Assembly (NCBI GenBank): GCA_963741625.1
Contig: CAVUIT010000009.1
Coordinates: 1-64,000 of the forward strand
From: CAWBBA01 sp963741625
GTDB lineage: Bacteria; Desulfobacterota; Desulfomonilia; Desulfomonilales; Desulfomonilaceae
Reading direction: 5' to 3'
Length of the DNA stretch: 64,000 bases
A model generated the notes under the pieces. It had not been told where the DNA came from and ran no database searches. It saw nothing but the letters and a program-made list of their open reading frames with translations. The position numbers were made by a program, and so were the translations under genes. Of the stretch, positions 54,330-62,951 are shown one piece after another (position 1 is the first letter of the stretch; each line of letters opens with the position of its first letter).

Positions 54330-55025
54330 TCAAGGAATCCGGCCGGGGTCCGACGAAAAGACCTGGGTAGCGTAGGCAATTCTGTTCGCGCACATGCGTA
54401 TGCCCACTCCGAGGTAACGCCAACGAGGGTTGAGGATGTTCTTTCTGTGTGGCGGGCTTTTCATCCATTCTTTGACGACTGCCGTCGCCCATTTTTCCGG
54501 TTGCTCGCGTAGTGTCCGATAGCCAATGTTTTCCGCCCCGGATGTGACTCCGGCAATTTTCAGCCTTTCCGTAAACTTCTTCCAGCCGTTAGGAAATGCG
54601 TCAGACTCATGCTCCAGAGATCGGGCGGCACACATGTTCTCGCTCTGTCTCGAGGCAAGATGCGTCAGGGGGAAACTTTCCTGAAAAGCCGGAAGTCCCC
54701 TGGCCTTTCGCTCGTTGTTGGTAAGTAGCAAGATGCTTTTTTCGATGGCGAGGAGATCTTGTTTACTTGGATAACTTCCTGATTCCTTTTTCTGTTGATC
54801 CGGTGGTCGGGTTTTCCGTTCGGCAGCGAGAGCGGGCTGGAGGAGTACCGCTGCCGCTATGACGAAGATGAAGGCGCATTGCACAAGTTCGTTGCCAATA
54901 AAGAAACGTCCAAACCTCGACAGGCCACGCCAGCGCTTATAGGAAAGAGTTCCTAATAGGACTGTGGCAACAGCGCTTGCGAAATAAATAGACCTGAATT
55001 GACGCAGCGATACGGACAGGCTCAT
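54330..55025 (-). CDS. CAP/SCP-domain protein, membrane-anchored
   Basis: A 231-residue protein. Two hydrophobic N-terminal stretches (IYFASAVATVLLGTLSY and CAFIFVIAAAVLLQPALAAE) act as anchor and signal. The CAP (cysteine-rich secretory/PR-1) domain follows, with the His and Glu of the family in LEHESDAFP and TSGAENIGYR, and WMKSPPHRKNILNPRWRYLGVGI as the family's C-terminal motif. Start at 55025 has AGAGGAAG upstream. The role of bacterial CAP proteins is mostly unknown; an extracytoplasmic location is clear. Confidence 0.88.
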   Translation of the reverse strand: MSLSVSLRQFRSIYFASAVATVLLGTLSYKRWRGLSRFGRFFIGNELVQCAFIFVIAAAVLLQPALAAERKTRPPDQQKKESGSYPSKQDLLAIEKSILLLTNNERKARGLPAFQESFPLTHLASRQSENMCAARSLEHESDAFPNGWKKFTERLKIAGVTSGAENIGYRTLREQPEKWATAVVKEWMKSPPHRKNILNPRWRYLGVGIRMCANRIAYATQVFSSDPGRIP

Positions 55026-55394
55026 CTGTCTTCCTCTCCCGATTTCCGTTTGCGGGGCGGGTAGGCGAAAGTCTATACCCATTTTCTGAACTGTGTGATA
55101 ATAATCCCGACTGAGCGCAGGAATACCCTTCCAAGTCGGCCTGTTCCCGTTATAGTGGGAGCAGACTCAGTCCGACCTCAGAGTCGGTGGTCTAATCGCT
55201 CTGATTTAGATGGTGACGGCCTTCTCCAGTTAAACACGGGATCGTTTGAATTCCAAGGCAAAAAGGTCGGTTCGCGCTTGCCGGATTTGTACGGCAGGCT
55301 TTTTTAGAGATATGCTGTAATAATTCTTCTGCAGAAAGTGGCGTCAAACAGGCCTTTCGGGTTTTGGAGCGATTTTCAGAGCCTGTGAACGGTC

Positions 55395-56469
55395 ATGGGA
55401 AAAGAGTACGTGCACTCGATGAACAATTGCGGTTGTGGGGCTTTTGTCGTCTGGTGGAAAGGCACTCTTCGATTGCTCCTGAGCCTGCTCACCTGCTTAG
55501 CCATTGCAGGGATGACATGGGCCGCCGGGGCCAAGGATAAAGGCCCTGCCCGCATTTCAGGTACTCATCGCTACCGGGATGCCCGGCGGGACCTATTATC
55601 AGGTCGGGCTGGGTATGGCATCGCTCTGGACAACGCGGTTGCGCGATATCGGCATCCGGGTCTCTGCGGCCATCTCTGAAGGGTCTATGGAGAACATTGA
55701 GGCCATACGCATCGCAGACGCGGACATGATCCTTGTGGAAGACCTGTTTTGCTCCATGGCATACAAAGGAACCGGAATATACAAAGGCCGGCCCCTGCCG
55801 GAACTCCGGAGCATCACAACTCTGTGGCCCGATACAGTCCACTTGTTGATCCGTGCTGACAAGATCGAAAGCGGGACCCTGGAAGACCTGAATGGTTTGA
55901 CGGTAGCTACAGGGTTGCCTGATAGCGGCAACAGGTTCACGACTGAATTGCTCCTGAAAACTCTGAAACCCGGCCCGGCTAATGTTCGCCTTCGCTCCAT
56001 GAGCAATATGGCGGCTGCGGAGGCTCTGAGAAAAGGGCAGGTTGAAGGTGCGGACTTGACTGGCGGAATACCGGTTCCCATGGTTACAACCCTTTTCAGT
56101 GAGGGGAAGCCGCCTCTTGCTTTTCTGAACATTACAGACCTGCAGATGCAGGCGGTTCACGAGGAAGGATGGCGTCATGCTTTTCGTCAGACTATTCCGG
56201 CCGGCACGTATCCCGGTCAGGGGAAGCCTGTGCAGACCGTGGGGCAAATGAACGTTCTTGCCGTAACCGCGTCGCTGAATCAGCAGGTGGTGTATGCCCT
56301 TACCAAGACTCTGTACGAGAACCTTGACTATCTCGTGAGGGTTCATCCTGCTTGCCGCGACATAGTTCTGGAAAAATCGTTGGAGGGGTTGAGCGTCCCT
56401 TTGCATCGCGGGGCAATTCGTTATTATAGGGAGAGGAAAATCAAGATCCCCGAACGCCTCATTCCGTGA
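55395..56469 (+). CDS. TAXI-type TRAP solute-binding protein (frameshifted)
   Basis: A periplasmic TAXI (TRAP-associated) receptor. The signal-like start (LRLLLSLLTCLAIAGMTWAAG) is in one frame; the family motif IATGMPGGTYYQVGLGMA lies in the next. One G too many at 55560-55561 separates KGPARIS from VLIATGMPGG. Later motifs (DADMILVEDLFC, DLNGLTVATGLPDSGNRFTTELLL, IPAGTYPGQGKPVQTVGQMNVL) agree. Restored length is about 357 residues. The TRAP permease genes are not next to it. The solute is unknown; TAXI receptors often bind glutamate or similar acids. Confidence 0.85.
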
Positions 56470-56626
56470 GAGAATATATAGGGAACAGTGACTGCCGCAT
56501 ATCGAAGTACAACAGCGGATTCTGCGGCGATGGACACCGATCATGGCGAGTCTTATCGGCATGATCGCACCAAGATAGAGACAACCAAAGATTGAAAACG
56601 ACTAAGTAGACCAGGAGGTTATATTC

Positions 56627-57812
56627 ATGAAGGAAGTGGTCATTATTGACGCGGTCCGTACTCCCGTAGGTTCGTTTGGCGGGTCGCTGACCGGTATACC
56701 GGCTGTGGAACTGGGCACCATCGTGGTGAAGGAACTTATCAAGAGAACCGGAATCGATCCGTCCCAGGTGGACGAACTGATTTTCGGTTGCGTCCTGCAG
56801 GCAGGGCAGGGGCAGAACGTAGCCCGCCAGGTCTTAATTCGTTCCGGCATACCTCAGGCAGTGCCGGCCATGACCATAAACAAGGTCTGTGCGTCCGGTC
56901 TGCGCTCCGTATCTTTGGCAGCCCAGACAATCAAAGCAGGCGATGCAGATATCGTCATAGCGGGCGGCACGGAAAACATGTCCGCGGCCCCTTACGCTAT
57001 AAATAAGGCCAGATGGGGAGCCCGTATGAATGACGATAAACTTGTCGACATAATGATCCATGACGGACTCTGGGAAATATTCAATAACTATCACATGGGT
57101 GTAACCGCGGAAAACGTGGCGGAGCAGTACCAGCTCACTCAGAGAGGACCAGGATGCACTCGGCCTGATGAGCCAGCAGCGTGCGGAAAAGGCCATTAAG
57201 GAAGGGCGCTTCAAAGACGAGATTGTGCCGGTGCTCATCCCTCAGCGTAAAGGGGACCCGAAGGTCTTCGACACCGACGAACATCCTCGGCTGGGCACGA
57301 CCCAAGAGGGCCTCACCAAACTGAAACCGGCCTTCAAGAAGGACGGAACGGTCACTGCGGGCAATGCTTCGGGAATAAATGACGGGGCAGCCGCTATCCT
57401 GGTTATGTCCGCGGACAAGGCGAGGGAGCTAGGGCTGAAGCCTATGGTCAAGGTTGTCTCGTACGCCTCCGCTGGTGTCGATCCCAAGGTGATGGGCCTC
57501 GGCCCTATTCCTGCGACAAAGAAGGCCCTGGAAAAAGCCGGCCTCACACTTGCCGACATTGACCTTATCGAGGCTAACGAGGCATTTGCCGCACAGACCT
57601 GCGCTGTGGGAAAAGATCTTGGGTTTGACATGGACAGGGTGAATGTCAACGGTGGCGCTATAGCACTGGGCCACCCCATCGGAGCTTCCGGCGCACGGAT
57701 TTTCACAACACTATTGCACGAGATGAAAAAACGGGACAATGTGAAGAAAGGCTTGGCCACTTTATGCGTGGGCGGCGGCATGGGCGCAGCAATAGTGGTG
57801 GAAAAAGTCTAA
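56627..57812 (+). CDS. Acetyl-CoA acetyltransferase (thiolase, frameshifted)
   Basis: A classical biosynthetic-type thiolase. The nucleophilic Cys is in INKVCASGLRSVSL, the His in LGHPIGASGARI, and the second Cys in LCVGGGMGAA. The frame slips at 57146-57147, where GG should be G: YQLTQRDQDALGLMSQQRAEKAI then reads through. Restored length is about 394 residues, the family standard. AGGAGG lies 7 bases before the ATG. It interconverts two acetyl-CoA and acetoacetyl-CoA; in this organism probably part of beta-oxidation or butyrate-type metabolism. It is a second, unrelated-type thiolase to that at 20088. Confidence 0.93.
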
Positions 57813-57838
57813 CCGGGCCGGTACATAGCAACATGCAC

Positions 57839-57866
57839 GTAGGGGCACGGCATGCCGTGCCCCTAC
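57839..57866. repeat. 28-bp perfect palindrome
   Basis: GTAGGGGCACGGCA-TGCCGTGCCCCTAC, perfect inverted repeat, 26 bp after the thiolase stop and 58 bp before lipB. Same style as the other GTAGGG...CCCTAC intergenic repeats of the window. It could also act as a weak terminator, but no T-run follows. Confidence 0.75.
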
Positions 57867-57924
57867 CGAATCCGATGGCCCGTATGAAACCCAGGCCTCG
57901 CCCACCATACAAAACCTCAAAACT

Positions 57925-58590
57925 ATGATTCTTATTGAGCTGGATCTCATCGAATACGCCCAGTGCCTGGAAATCCAGAAAAGAATTGTGCGAAGAAAGA
58001 TCCTTGAGGGGGGCCCGGACGTTCTGCTGATCCTGGAGCACCCCCCCACCGTGACTCTCGGCATAAGGGGAAAGGCTTCAGATCTGCTAATTTCCCCCGA
58101 AGAAATGCGCGGGCGCGGCGTGGCCGTGCATCACGTCGACCGCGGCGGAGAGGCTACATTCCATGGTCCAGGCCAAGTGGTCTGTTATCCCATTGTGGAC
58201 CTGAAGGCACTGGGTCTTTCCGCGAGAAGATACGTTCAGGGTCTTGAAGAAACGATCATAAATACTTTGGCGGATTTCGACGTAAGAGGCTTCAGCCAAC
58301 CTAAGAAAGTAGGGGTCTGGACAAGCCCCACGGATAAGATCGCGTCCATAGGGGTGCGTATTCAACGGCGCATCACTTCCCATGGCTTCAGCCTGAACGT
58401 CGATCTGCAAATGAATCCATGCGAGCTGATCGTCTCGTGCGGGATGCCTGATGCTAGCATGGTGAGCCTCAATCAGATCGCGCCGCGGCCGGTGACTGTA
58501 GAAGCTGTGCGGAACGCTGTTGCGCGTTCCTTCGCTCACGTGTTCGCGATAAACCTTGAGCCAGGCTCGCTGAAAGAGGTCATAGCATGA
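57925..58590 (+). CDS. lipB: Octanoyltransferase
   Basis: A 221-residue LipB, which transfers octanoyl from ACP to lipoyl domains. The family block VDRGGEATFHGPGQVVCYPIVDL is intact, the catalytic Lys is in KIASIGVRIQRRITSHGFSLNV and the catalytic Cys in IVSCGMPDASMVSL. lipA is not adjacent. The sequence is complete and of normal length; the start codon lies about 13 bases after a poorly defined ribosome binding site. Confidence 0.95.
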   Translation: MILIELDLIEYAQCLEIQKRIVRRKILEGGPDVLLILEHPPTVTLGIRGKASDLLISPEEMRGRGVAVHHVDRGGEATFHGPGQVVCYPIVDLKALGLSARRYVQGLEETIINTLADFDVRGFSQPKKVGVWTSPTDKIASIGVRIQRRITSHGFSLNVDLQMNPCELIVSCGMPDASMVSLNQIAPRPVTVEAVRNAVARSFAHVFAINLEPGSLKEVIA

Positions 58591-58783
58591 AGCCACATAC
58601 GGAATCCTTGTCAAATGAGGGCGGCGCCGGCCTGACGTTTACGGGGGACTTGCCGAGCGAAGGATCTGTTTTGCAAATAGACGGTAGCGCTGGCCGCGCC
58701 CGCCAATGCCAGAATCTGCCGGCGGCAATGGGCCGCCCTACCTGCGACAAGCCATCACGGAGACAGTAAACTAGAAACTGAAC

Positions 58784-59950
58784 ATGGCGATTCCTTTTAG
58801 CTATAGCTTTCGTAACCTCTGGACGAGGAAGTGGACCAGCATCCTAACTGCGGGAGGCATGGCGCTGGTTACCTTTGTCTTTGCAGCGGTGCTGATGTTA
58901 GCACAGGGGTTGCAACAGACTTTGATCGATACGGGCTCTCCCGACAACGTCATAGTCCTCAGAGGCGGCGCGGAAACGGAAGTTTCCAGCGCCATAGATC
59001 GAGGCTCAGCCTCCATCATAGAGGTTCAGCCGGAAGTTGCCCTGAACGGCCGCGGGGAACCTGTGGCGTCCAAAGAAGCTCTGGTGCTGGTGACAGTGCC
59101 GAAGAAGCGAACCAACGCGCCAACCAACGTGGTGGTGCGGGGAGTTGGATCGCACGCCATGAACCTGAGGCCCCAGGTGAAATTGATTGCAGGAAGAAAT
59201 TTTCAGCCGGGTTCCCGGGAAGTAATCGCGGGCAAGAGCATTGCTGAAACCGTCAAGGGGGGATCTCTGGGACAAACCCTATCTTTTGCCCTTTCTCAAT
59301 GGAATGTTGTGGGCGTATTCGACGCGGGGAAGACCGCTTTTAATTCCGAGGTGTGGGGAGATGCCGATCAGTTGTTGTCCGCGTTCCGAAGAACCACCTA
59401 TTCTGATGTGATCTTGAAAGTGCCCGGCCAAGAGGCATTCGAGGAATTGAAGAATCGCCTGGAGAACGACCCGCGGTTGTCTGTCCAAGTGAAGCGTGAA
59501 ATAGCCTTTTACCAGCAACAATCTGAAGTGATGGCAAAGTTCATCCGCATATTGGGACTTGCCACGACTCTATTTTTCAGCATAGGCGCAATTCTCGGAG
59601 CAATGGTGACCATGTACTCCGCGGTAGCCAATCGTACGGCCGAAATTGGCACACTTAGGGCTCTGGGATTCAAGAGAAGAAGCATTTTGGTGGCTTTTTT
59701 GGCCGAGTCTCTTCTCCTCGGCTTAATAGGGGGAATAGTCGGCATAGCAGGAGGCTCTCTGCTTCAGCTCTTAACTATTTCAACGGTAAATTGGACTACC
59801 TTTTCGGAGTTGGCATTTGGATTCGAACTCACCCCCTCTATCGCGGCCTCCACAATGGCATTCGCTGTTGCAATGGGTTTCGTGGGCGGGTTGCTGCCGG
59901 CCTGGAGGGCGGCACGCCTGAAGATTGTCGATGCGCTTCGAGAGAGTTGA
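58784..59950 (+). CDS. FtsX/MacB-like ABC transporter permease
   Basis: A 388-residue membrane protein with one N-terminal helix (ILTAGGMALVTFVFAAVLMLAQ), a large periplasmic domain (residues about 50-255) of MacB_PCD type, and three C-terminal helices with the FtsX core (MVTMYSAVANRTAEIGTLRALGFKRRSILVAFLAESLLLGLIGG). It ends RAARLKIVDALRES, the common terminus of these permeases. It transports lipids, peptides or signals together with an ABC ATPase that is not adjacent in this window. Between lipB and this gene (58591-58783) only a doubtful short frame is seen. Confidence 0.9.
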   Translation: MAIPFSYSFRNLWTRKWTSILTAGGMALVTFVFAAVLMLAQGLQQTLIDTGSPDNVIVLRGGAETEVSSAIDRGSASIIEVQPEVALNGRGEPVASKEALVLVTVPKKRTNAPTNVVVRGVGSHAMNLRPQVKLIAGRNFQPGSREVIAGKSIAETVKGGSLGQTLSFALSQWNVVGVFDAGKTAFNSEVWGDADQLLSAFRRTTYSDVILKVPGQEAFEELKNRLENDPRLSVQVKREIAFYQQQSEVMAKFIRILGLATTLFFSIGAILGAMVTMYSAVANRTAEIGTLRALGFKRRSILVAFLAESLLLGLIGGIVGIAGGSLLQLLTISTVNWTTFSELAFGFELTPSIAASTMAFAVAMGFVGGLLPAWRAARLKIVDALRES

Positions 59951-59984
59951 AGGCGAGAAAGCATGGGGTCTCATCCCATGTCGC

Positions 59985-60575
59985 TCAGAGTTCCTTTCGA
60001 TTATCAAGGGCACGGGAGAGGGTAAGAGGGTCAGCATACTCCAGGGAACCGCCCACGGGTATGCCGTACGCGATGCGGGAGACAATTGTGCCGGATCCTT
60101 TGAGCCGATCACGGATATAGCCGGCCGTGGATTCTCCCTCGACAGTCGGATTAAGCGCCAGAATAACTTCAGCAATCTTATGCTTTTGGACCCGCTCCAG
60201 AAGCTCTGAGAACCGTATGTCATCCGGGCCGATCGCATCCAGCGGGGAGAGGAGACCGTGCAACACGTGGTAGAGCCCTCTAAAATGGCCCGCTTTTTCG
60301 ATGGCCATGAGGTCAAGAGGGGTTTCCACAACACAGAGACGGCTTGCATCCCTTTTCGAGTCCGAGCAGATGGAACACGGGTCCACTTCCGTCAAATGAA
60401 AACACCGTGAGCAGAGACGTAGTTTCTCCTTAACGTCTCTGATAGCCCTGATCAGTTCCCCGATTTCTTCCTTTTTCGCATTGAGCATATAAAACGCGAA
60501 CCGCGTGGCAGTCTTCTCCCCGACTCCAGGGAGCCTTTTCAGGGCCTTCACAAGTATTTCCAGCGGACCGATCAA
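59985..60575 (-). CDS. recR: Recombination protein RecR
   Basis: A 196-residue RecR. The helix-hairpin-helix LKRLPGVGEKTATRFAF, the zinc finger CSRCFHLTEVDPCSIC and the Toprim domain (LCVVETPLDLMAIEKAG) with the terminal IPVGGSLEYADPLTLSRAL are all in order. It works with RecO/RecF in gap repair. TTG start at 60575 with GAGG upstream. It follows ybaB by 21 bp, the usual operon (often with dnaX ahead, which is absent here). Confidence 0.97.
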   Translation of the reverse strand: MIGPLEILVKALKRLPGVGEKTATRFAFYMLNAKKEEIGELIRAIRDVKEKLRLCSRCFHLTEVDPCSICSDSKRDASRLCVVETPLDLMAIEKAGHFRGLYHVLHGLLSPLDAIGPDDIRFSELLERVQKHKIAEVILALNPTVEGESTAGYIRDRLKGSGTIVSRIAYGIPVGGSLEYADPLTLSRALDNRKEL

Positions 60576-60596
60576 TTGTCGTCCTCAATCGCCACA

Positions 60597-60908
60597 TCAC
60601 GTCAAGCCCGGTATACGGAGCCCTCCGGTGAGTTTTGACATTTCTTGAGTCATCAGTTCCTTGGATTTTTTCAGGGCGTCGTTAGCCGCGGCAACAATAA
60701 GGTCTTCAAGAAATTCAGGGTCGTCAGGCGAGAGAAGCTCCTTCTCAATCTTTATGGACACGATTTCTTGAGCCCCGTTTGCCGTAACCTGGACCATGTC
60801 GCCTCCAGCACTGCCGGTGACTGTCTTCTCTGCCAATTCTTCTTGCAGGGCAGTAACCTTAGCTTGCAGTCCTTGCGCCTGCTGCAACAAATCTTTGATA
60901 CCAAACAC
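60597..60908 (-). CDS. YbaB/EbfC nucleoid-associated protein
   Basis: A 103-residue YbaB-family DNA-binding protein (FGIKDLLQQAQGLQAKVTALQEELAEKTVTGSAGGDMVQVTANG...). The open frame reaches 60968, but a GTG at 60908 with GGAGG 9 bases upstream starts exactly where family members begin (normally MxxnMMKQAQxMQ). The usual partner recR follows. These proteins bind DNA as dimers and affect gene expression and recombination. Confidence 0.92.
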   Translation of the reverse strand: MFGIKDLLQQAQGLQAKVTALQEELAEKTVTGSAGGDMVQVTANGAQEIVSIKIEKELLSPDDPEFLEDLIVAAANDALKKSKELMTQEMSKLTGGLRIPGLT

Positions 60909-61110
60909 GGGATGTAACCTCCATAGGGTCCGGCACAGGTGCGGGGTCCGTCTCGGCCCGATCAACATTTATAGTCGTATACGACCGTTTCCGTACACCA
61001 GATTGGCGGCACGAGCATTCCGACTGATCGCCAAATCGTGTAAAGTGCCGCACTGAGGTCTCAGATTTGCCTAAAGACTATCAAAAGAAAAGCTCAGAGG
61101 CAAACAAACG

Positions 61111-62455
61111 ATGAAAAGACCGGTGATACTCCTGGTCAATCCGTGGATTCATGACTTTGCCGCTTACGATCTCTGGGCGCGGCCATTGGGCCTCCTGGTC
61201 CTTGCAACAAGGCTGAGGCGTTATGGATGGGAGCCGAGGCTCGTGGACTGCCTCGACCCGGATCATCCGGAAATGGGGCCGATAAAGGCTAAGGCCCTTT
61301 CGCACGGCCATTTTCACAGGACCCCTATCCCCAAACCCGGGGCCCTGGAGGGAGTTCCCAGAACATACTGCCGGTACGGGGTACATCCTGAATTTATAAG
61401 GAAGGACCTGGAAAGCATGCCGGTTCCTCGCGCAATTCTGGTGACCAGCCTAATGACCTACTGGTACCCAGGCGTGCAGGAGACTATTCAATTGCTGCGG
61501 TCGGTCTTTCCCGAGGTGCCCATCTTGTTGGGAGGGATATATGCTTCTCTTCTGCCGGAGCATGCCCAGAGAGCATTGTGGCGCAAACGAGGTTTTGGTC
61601 GGTCCTGGGGAAGCGGATCTGGAGGAGGCCCTTTACAGGAAAACAGGGGTCCGCGTCAGCCCTGATGAAGATCCGGCTGAGCTTGAATTCAGCCCCTGTC
61701 TGGATCTGATGCGCCACGTGAGATTCCTGCCTCTGCTGACATCGCGAGGGTGTCCGTTTAACTGCGCATACTGCGCATCCAGGAAAATGAGCCCGGCGTT
61801 TGTGAGACGAAACCCTGCGGTGGTCATCGAGGAGATACAAGCAGCCGCGATTCGGTACGGGGTCCAGGACATAGCCCTGTACGACGATGCCTTTCTTGTG
61901 GATCCTGCCCGTCACGCACTACCGATTCTGGAGGCCGCTGCAGAGAGGGTTCCGGGCATGCGATGGCATACTCCGAACGGTTTACACGCGTCGTCGATAG
62001 ATCGCAGTGTCGCATCAGCCATGAAAAGAGCAGGCTTTGAAACCATCAGATTGGGTCTGGAGAGTTCGTCTGACGAGTTCCATGCGCGTACGGGTGGCAA
62101 GACCGATATTCAGGGCTTTTTGAATGCCGTAGCGAACCTCAAGGAAGCGGGGTTTTCGAGTGAACAGATTGGCGCATACCTTCTCGTGGGCCTCCCCGGT
62201 CAATCAAAGGCCATGATTGAAGACGATGTAGAACGCGTCCTGCTTGCAGGGGCCTTCCCCAAGCTGGCCGAATACTCTCCCATACCCGGAACCGAGATGT
62301 GGCCGAAAGCTCTGAAAGCAAGTCGTTATCCCATAGATCAAGAGCCCCTTTTCCAGAACTGCACGTTGCTGCCGGCAGCAGAACCGGGAGTTGATGCCGC
62401 CTTCCTTCAGGCGACCCGAAAGCGAATAAGGGAGTATGTTGGCATATCAATGTGA
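61111..62455 (+). CDS. B12-binding-type radical-SAM protein (frameshifted)
   Basis: A protein of about 448 residues. The N-terminal part has the layout of a cobalamin-binding domain (ILLVNPWIHDFAAYDLWARPLGLLVLATRLRRYGW; VTSLMTYWYPGVQETIQLLR; PILLGGIYASLLPEHAQ). The canonical DxHxxG is not obvious, so B12 binding is uncertain. The radical-SAM core has CPFNCAYCASRKMSP, then GLESSSDEFHARTGG. The frames change at 61576-61577; with one T less, QRACGANEVLVGPGEADL reads through. It may be a methyltransferase or a lipid-modifying enzyme. No obvious partner. AAAAGCTCAGAGGC before the ATG gives only a weak ribosome binding site. Confidence 0.85.
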
Positions 62456-62951
62456 GCACAAAAACGACTCTACAGTAATCCCGCTAACCGAACGATTCTT
62501 CAAGCAACGTCAATATTCGGTAGTGCCCTAATTTTGGGCACCACGGATGACCCTACAAATCGTCACCCCGGCGAGGCCGGGAGTCAATAGACAGCCATTA
62601 AGAAATCTTCCGGATTCCGGCCTCTGCCGAGAATGAACGAGGTCATGGATCCTACCGTCGAAGAAGAGCGTGCCGGATAAGAGGCATGAGGCTTAAGTCA
62701 ACAGCATTGGGTCCAGAGCTTGGGAACGGAGGCCCACCTCTATCGCATTTCGTAGGGACCGGCGTCCCTGCCGGTCCATTTCCTGAATTCTTGCAATGGC
62801 TCCAGAATAACTAGTATCGAGCTTCAAAGAATGAGCCGAACACTACTCAAGTCGACCTCAACAGTTGACAGTTAGTGCCTGCACTGGTAAATTGAAATAA
62901 CTCCATCGCAATCATAAAATCACTAGAAAACTGGCGGAAGGTGAAAATACT
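62456..62951. other. Intergenic region with repeats
   Basis: About 500 bases without a gene. It holds GTGCCCtaattttGGGCAC at about 62523, a CCCCGGCGAGGCCGGG palindrome at about 62568 and a family A single arm at 62752-62777 (GTAGGGACCGGCGTCCCTGC...). The promoter of the following HdrA-like gene should lie in 62800-62950, but I see no clear boxes. Confidence 0.5.
62752..62777. repeat. Palindromic repeat, family A, single arm
   Basis: GTAGGGACCGGCGTCCCTGC followed by CGGTCC; one arm of the two-arm element described at 24019. No matching second arm nearby. Confidence 0.7.

Noticed and set aside
55489..56562. 357-codon minus-strand frame
   Set aside because: Antisense to the TAXI receptor gene; the plus strand carries the family motifs.
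58587..58769. 60-codon frame starting in the end of lipB
   Set aside because: Only translational-overlap position speaks for it; composition is random-looking and no partner or motif is seen.
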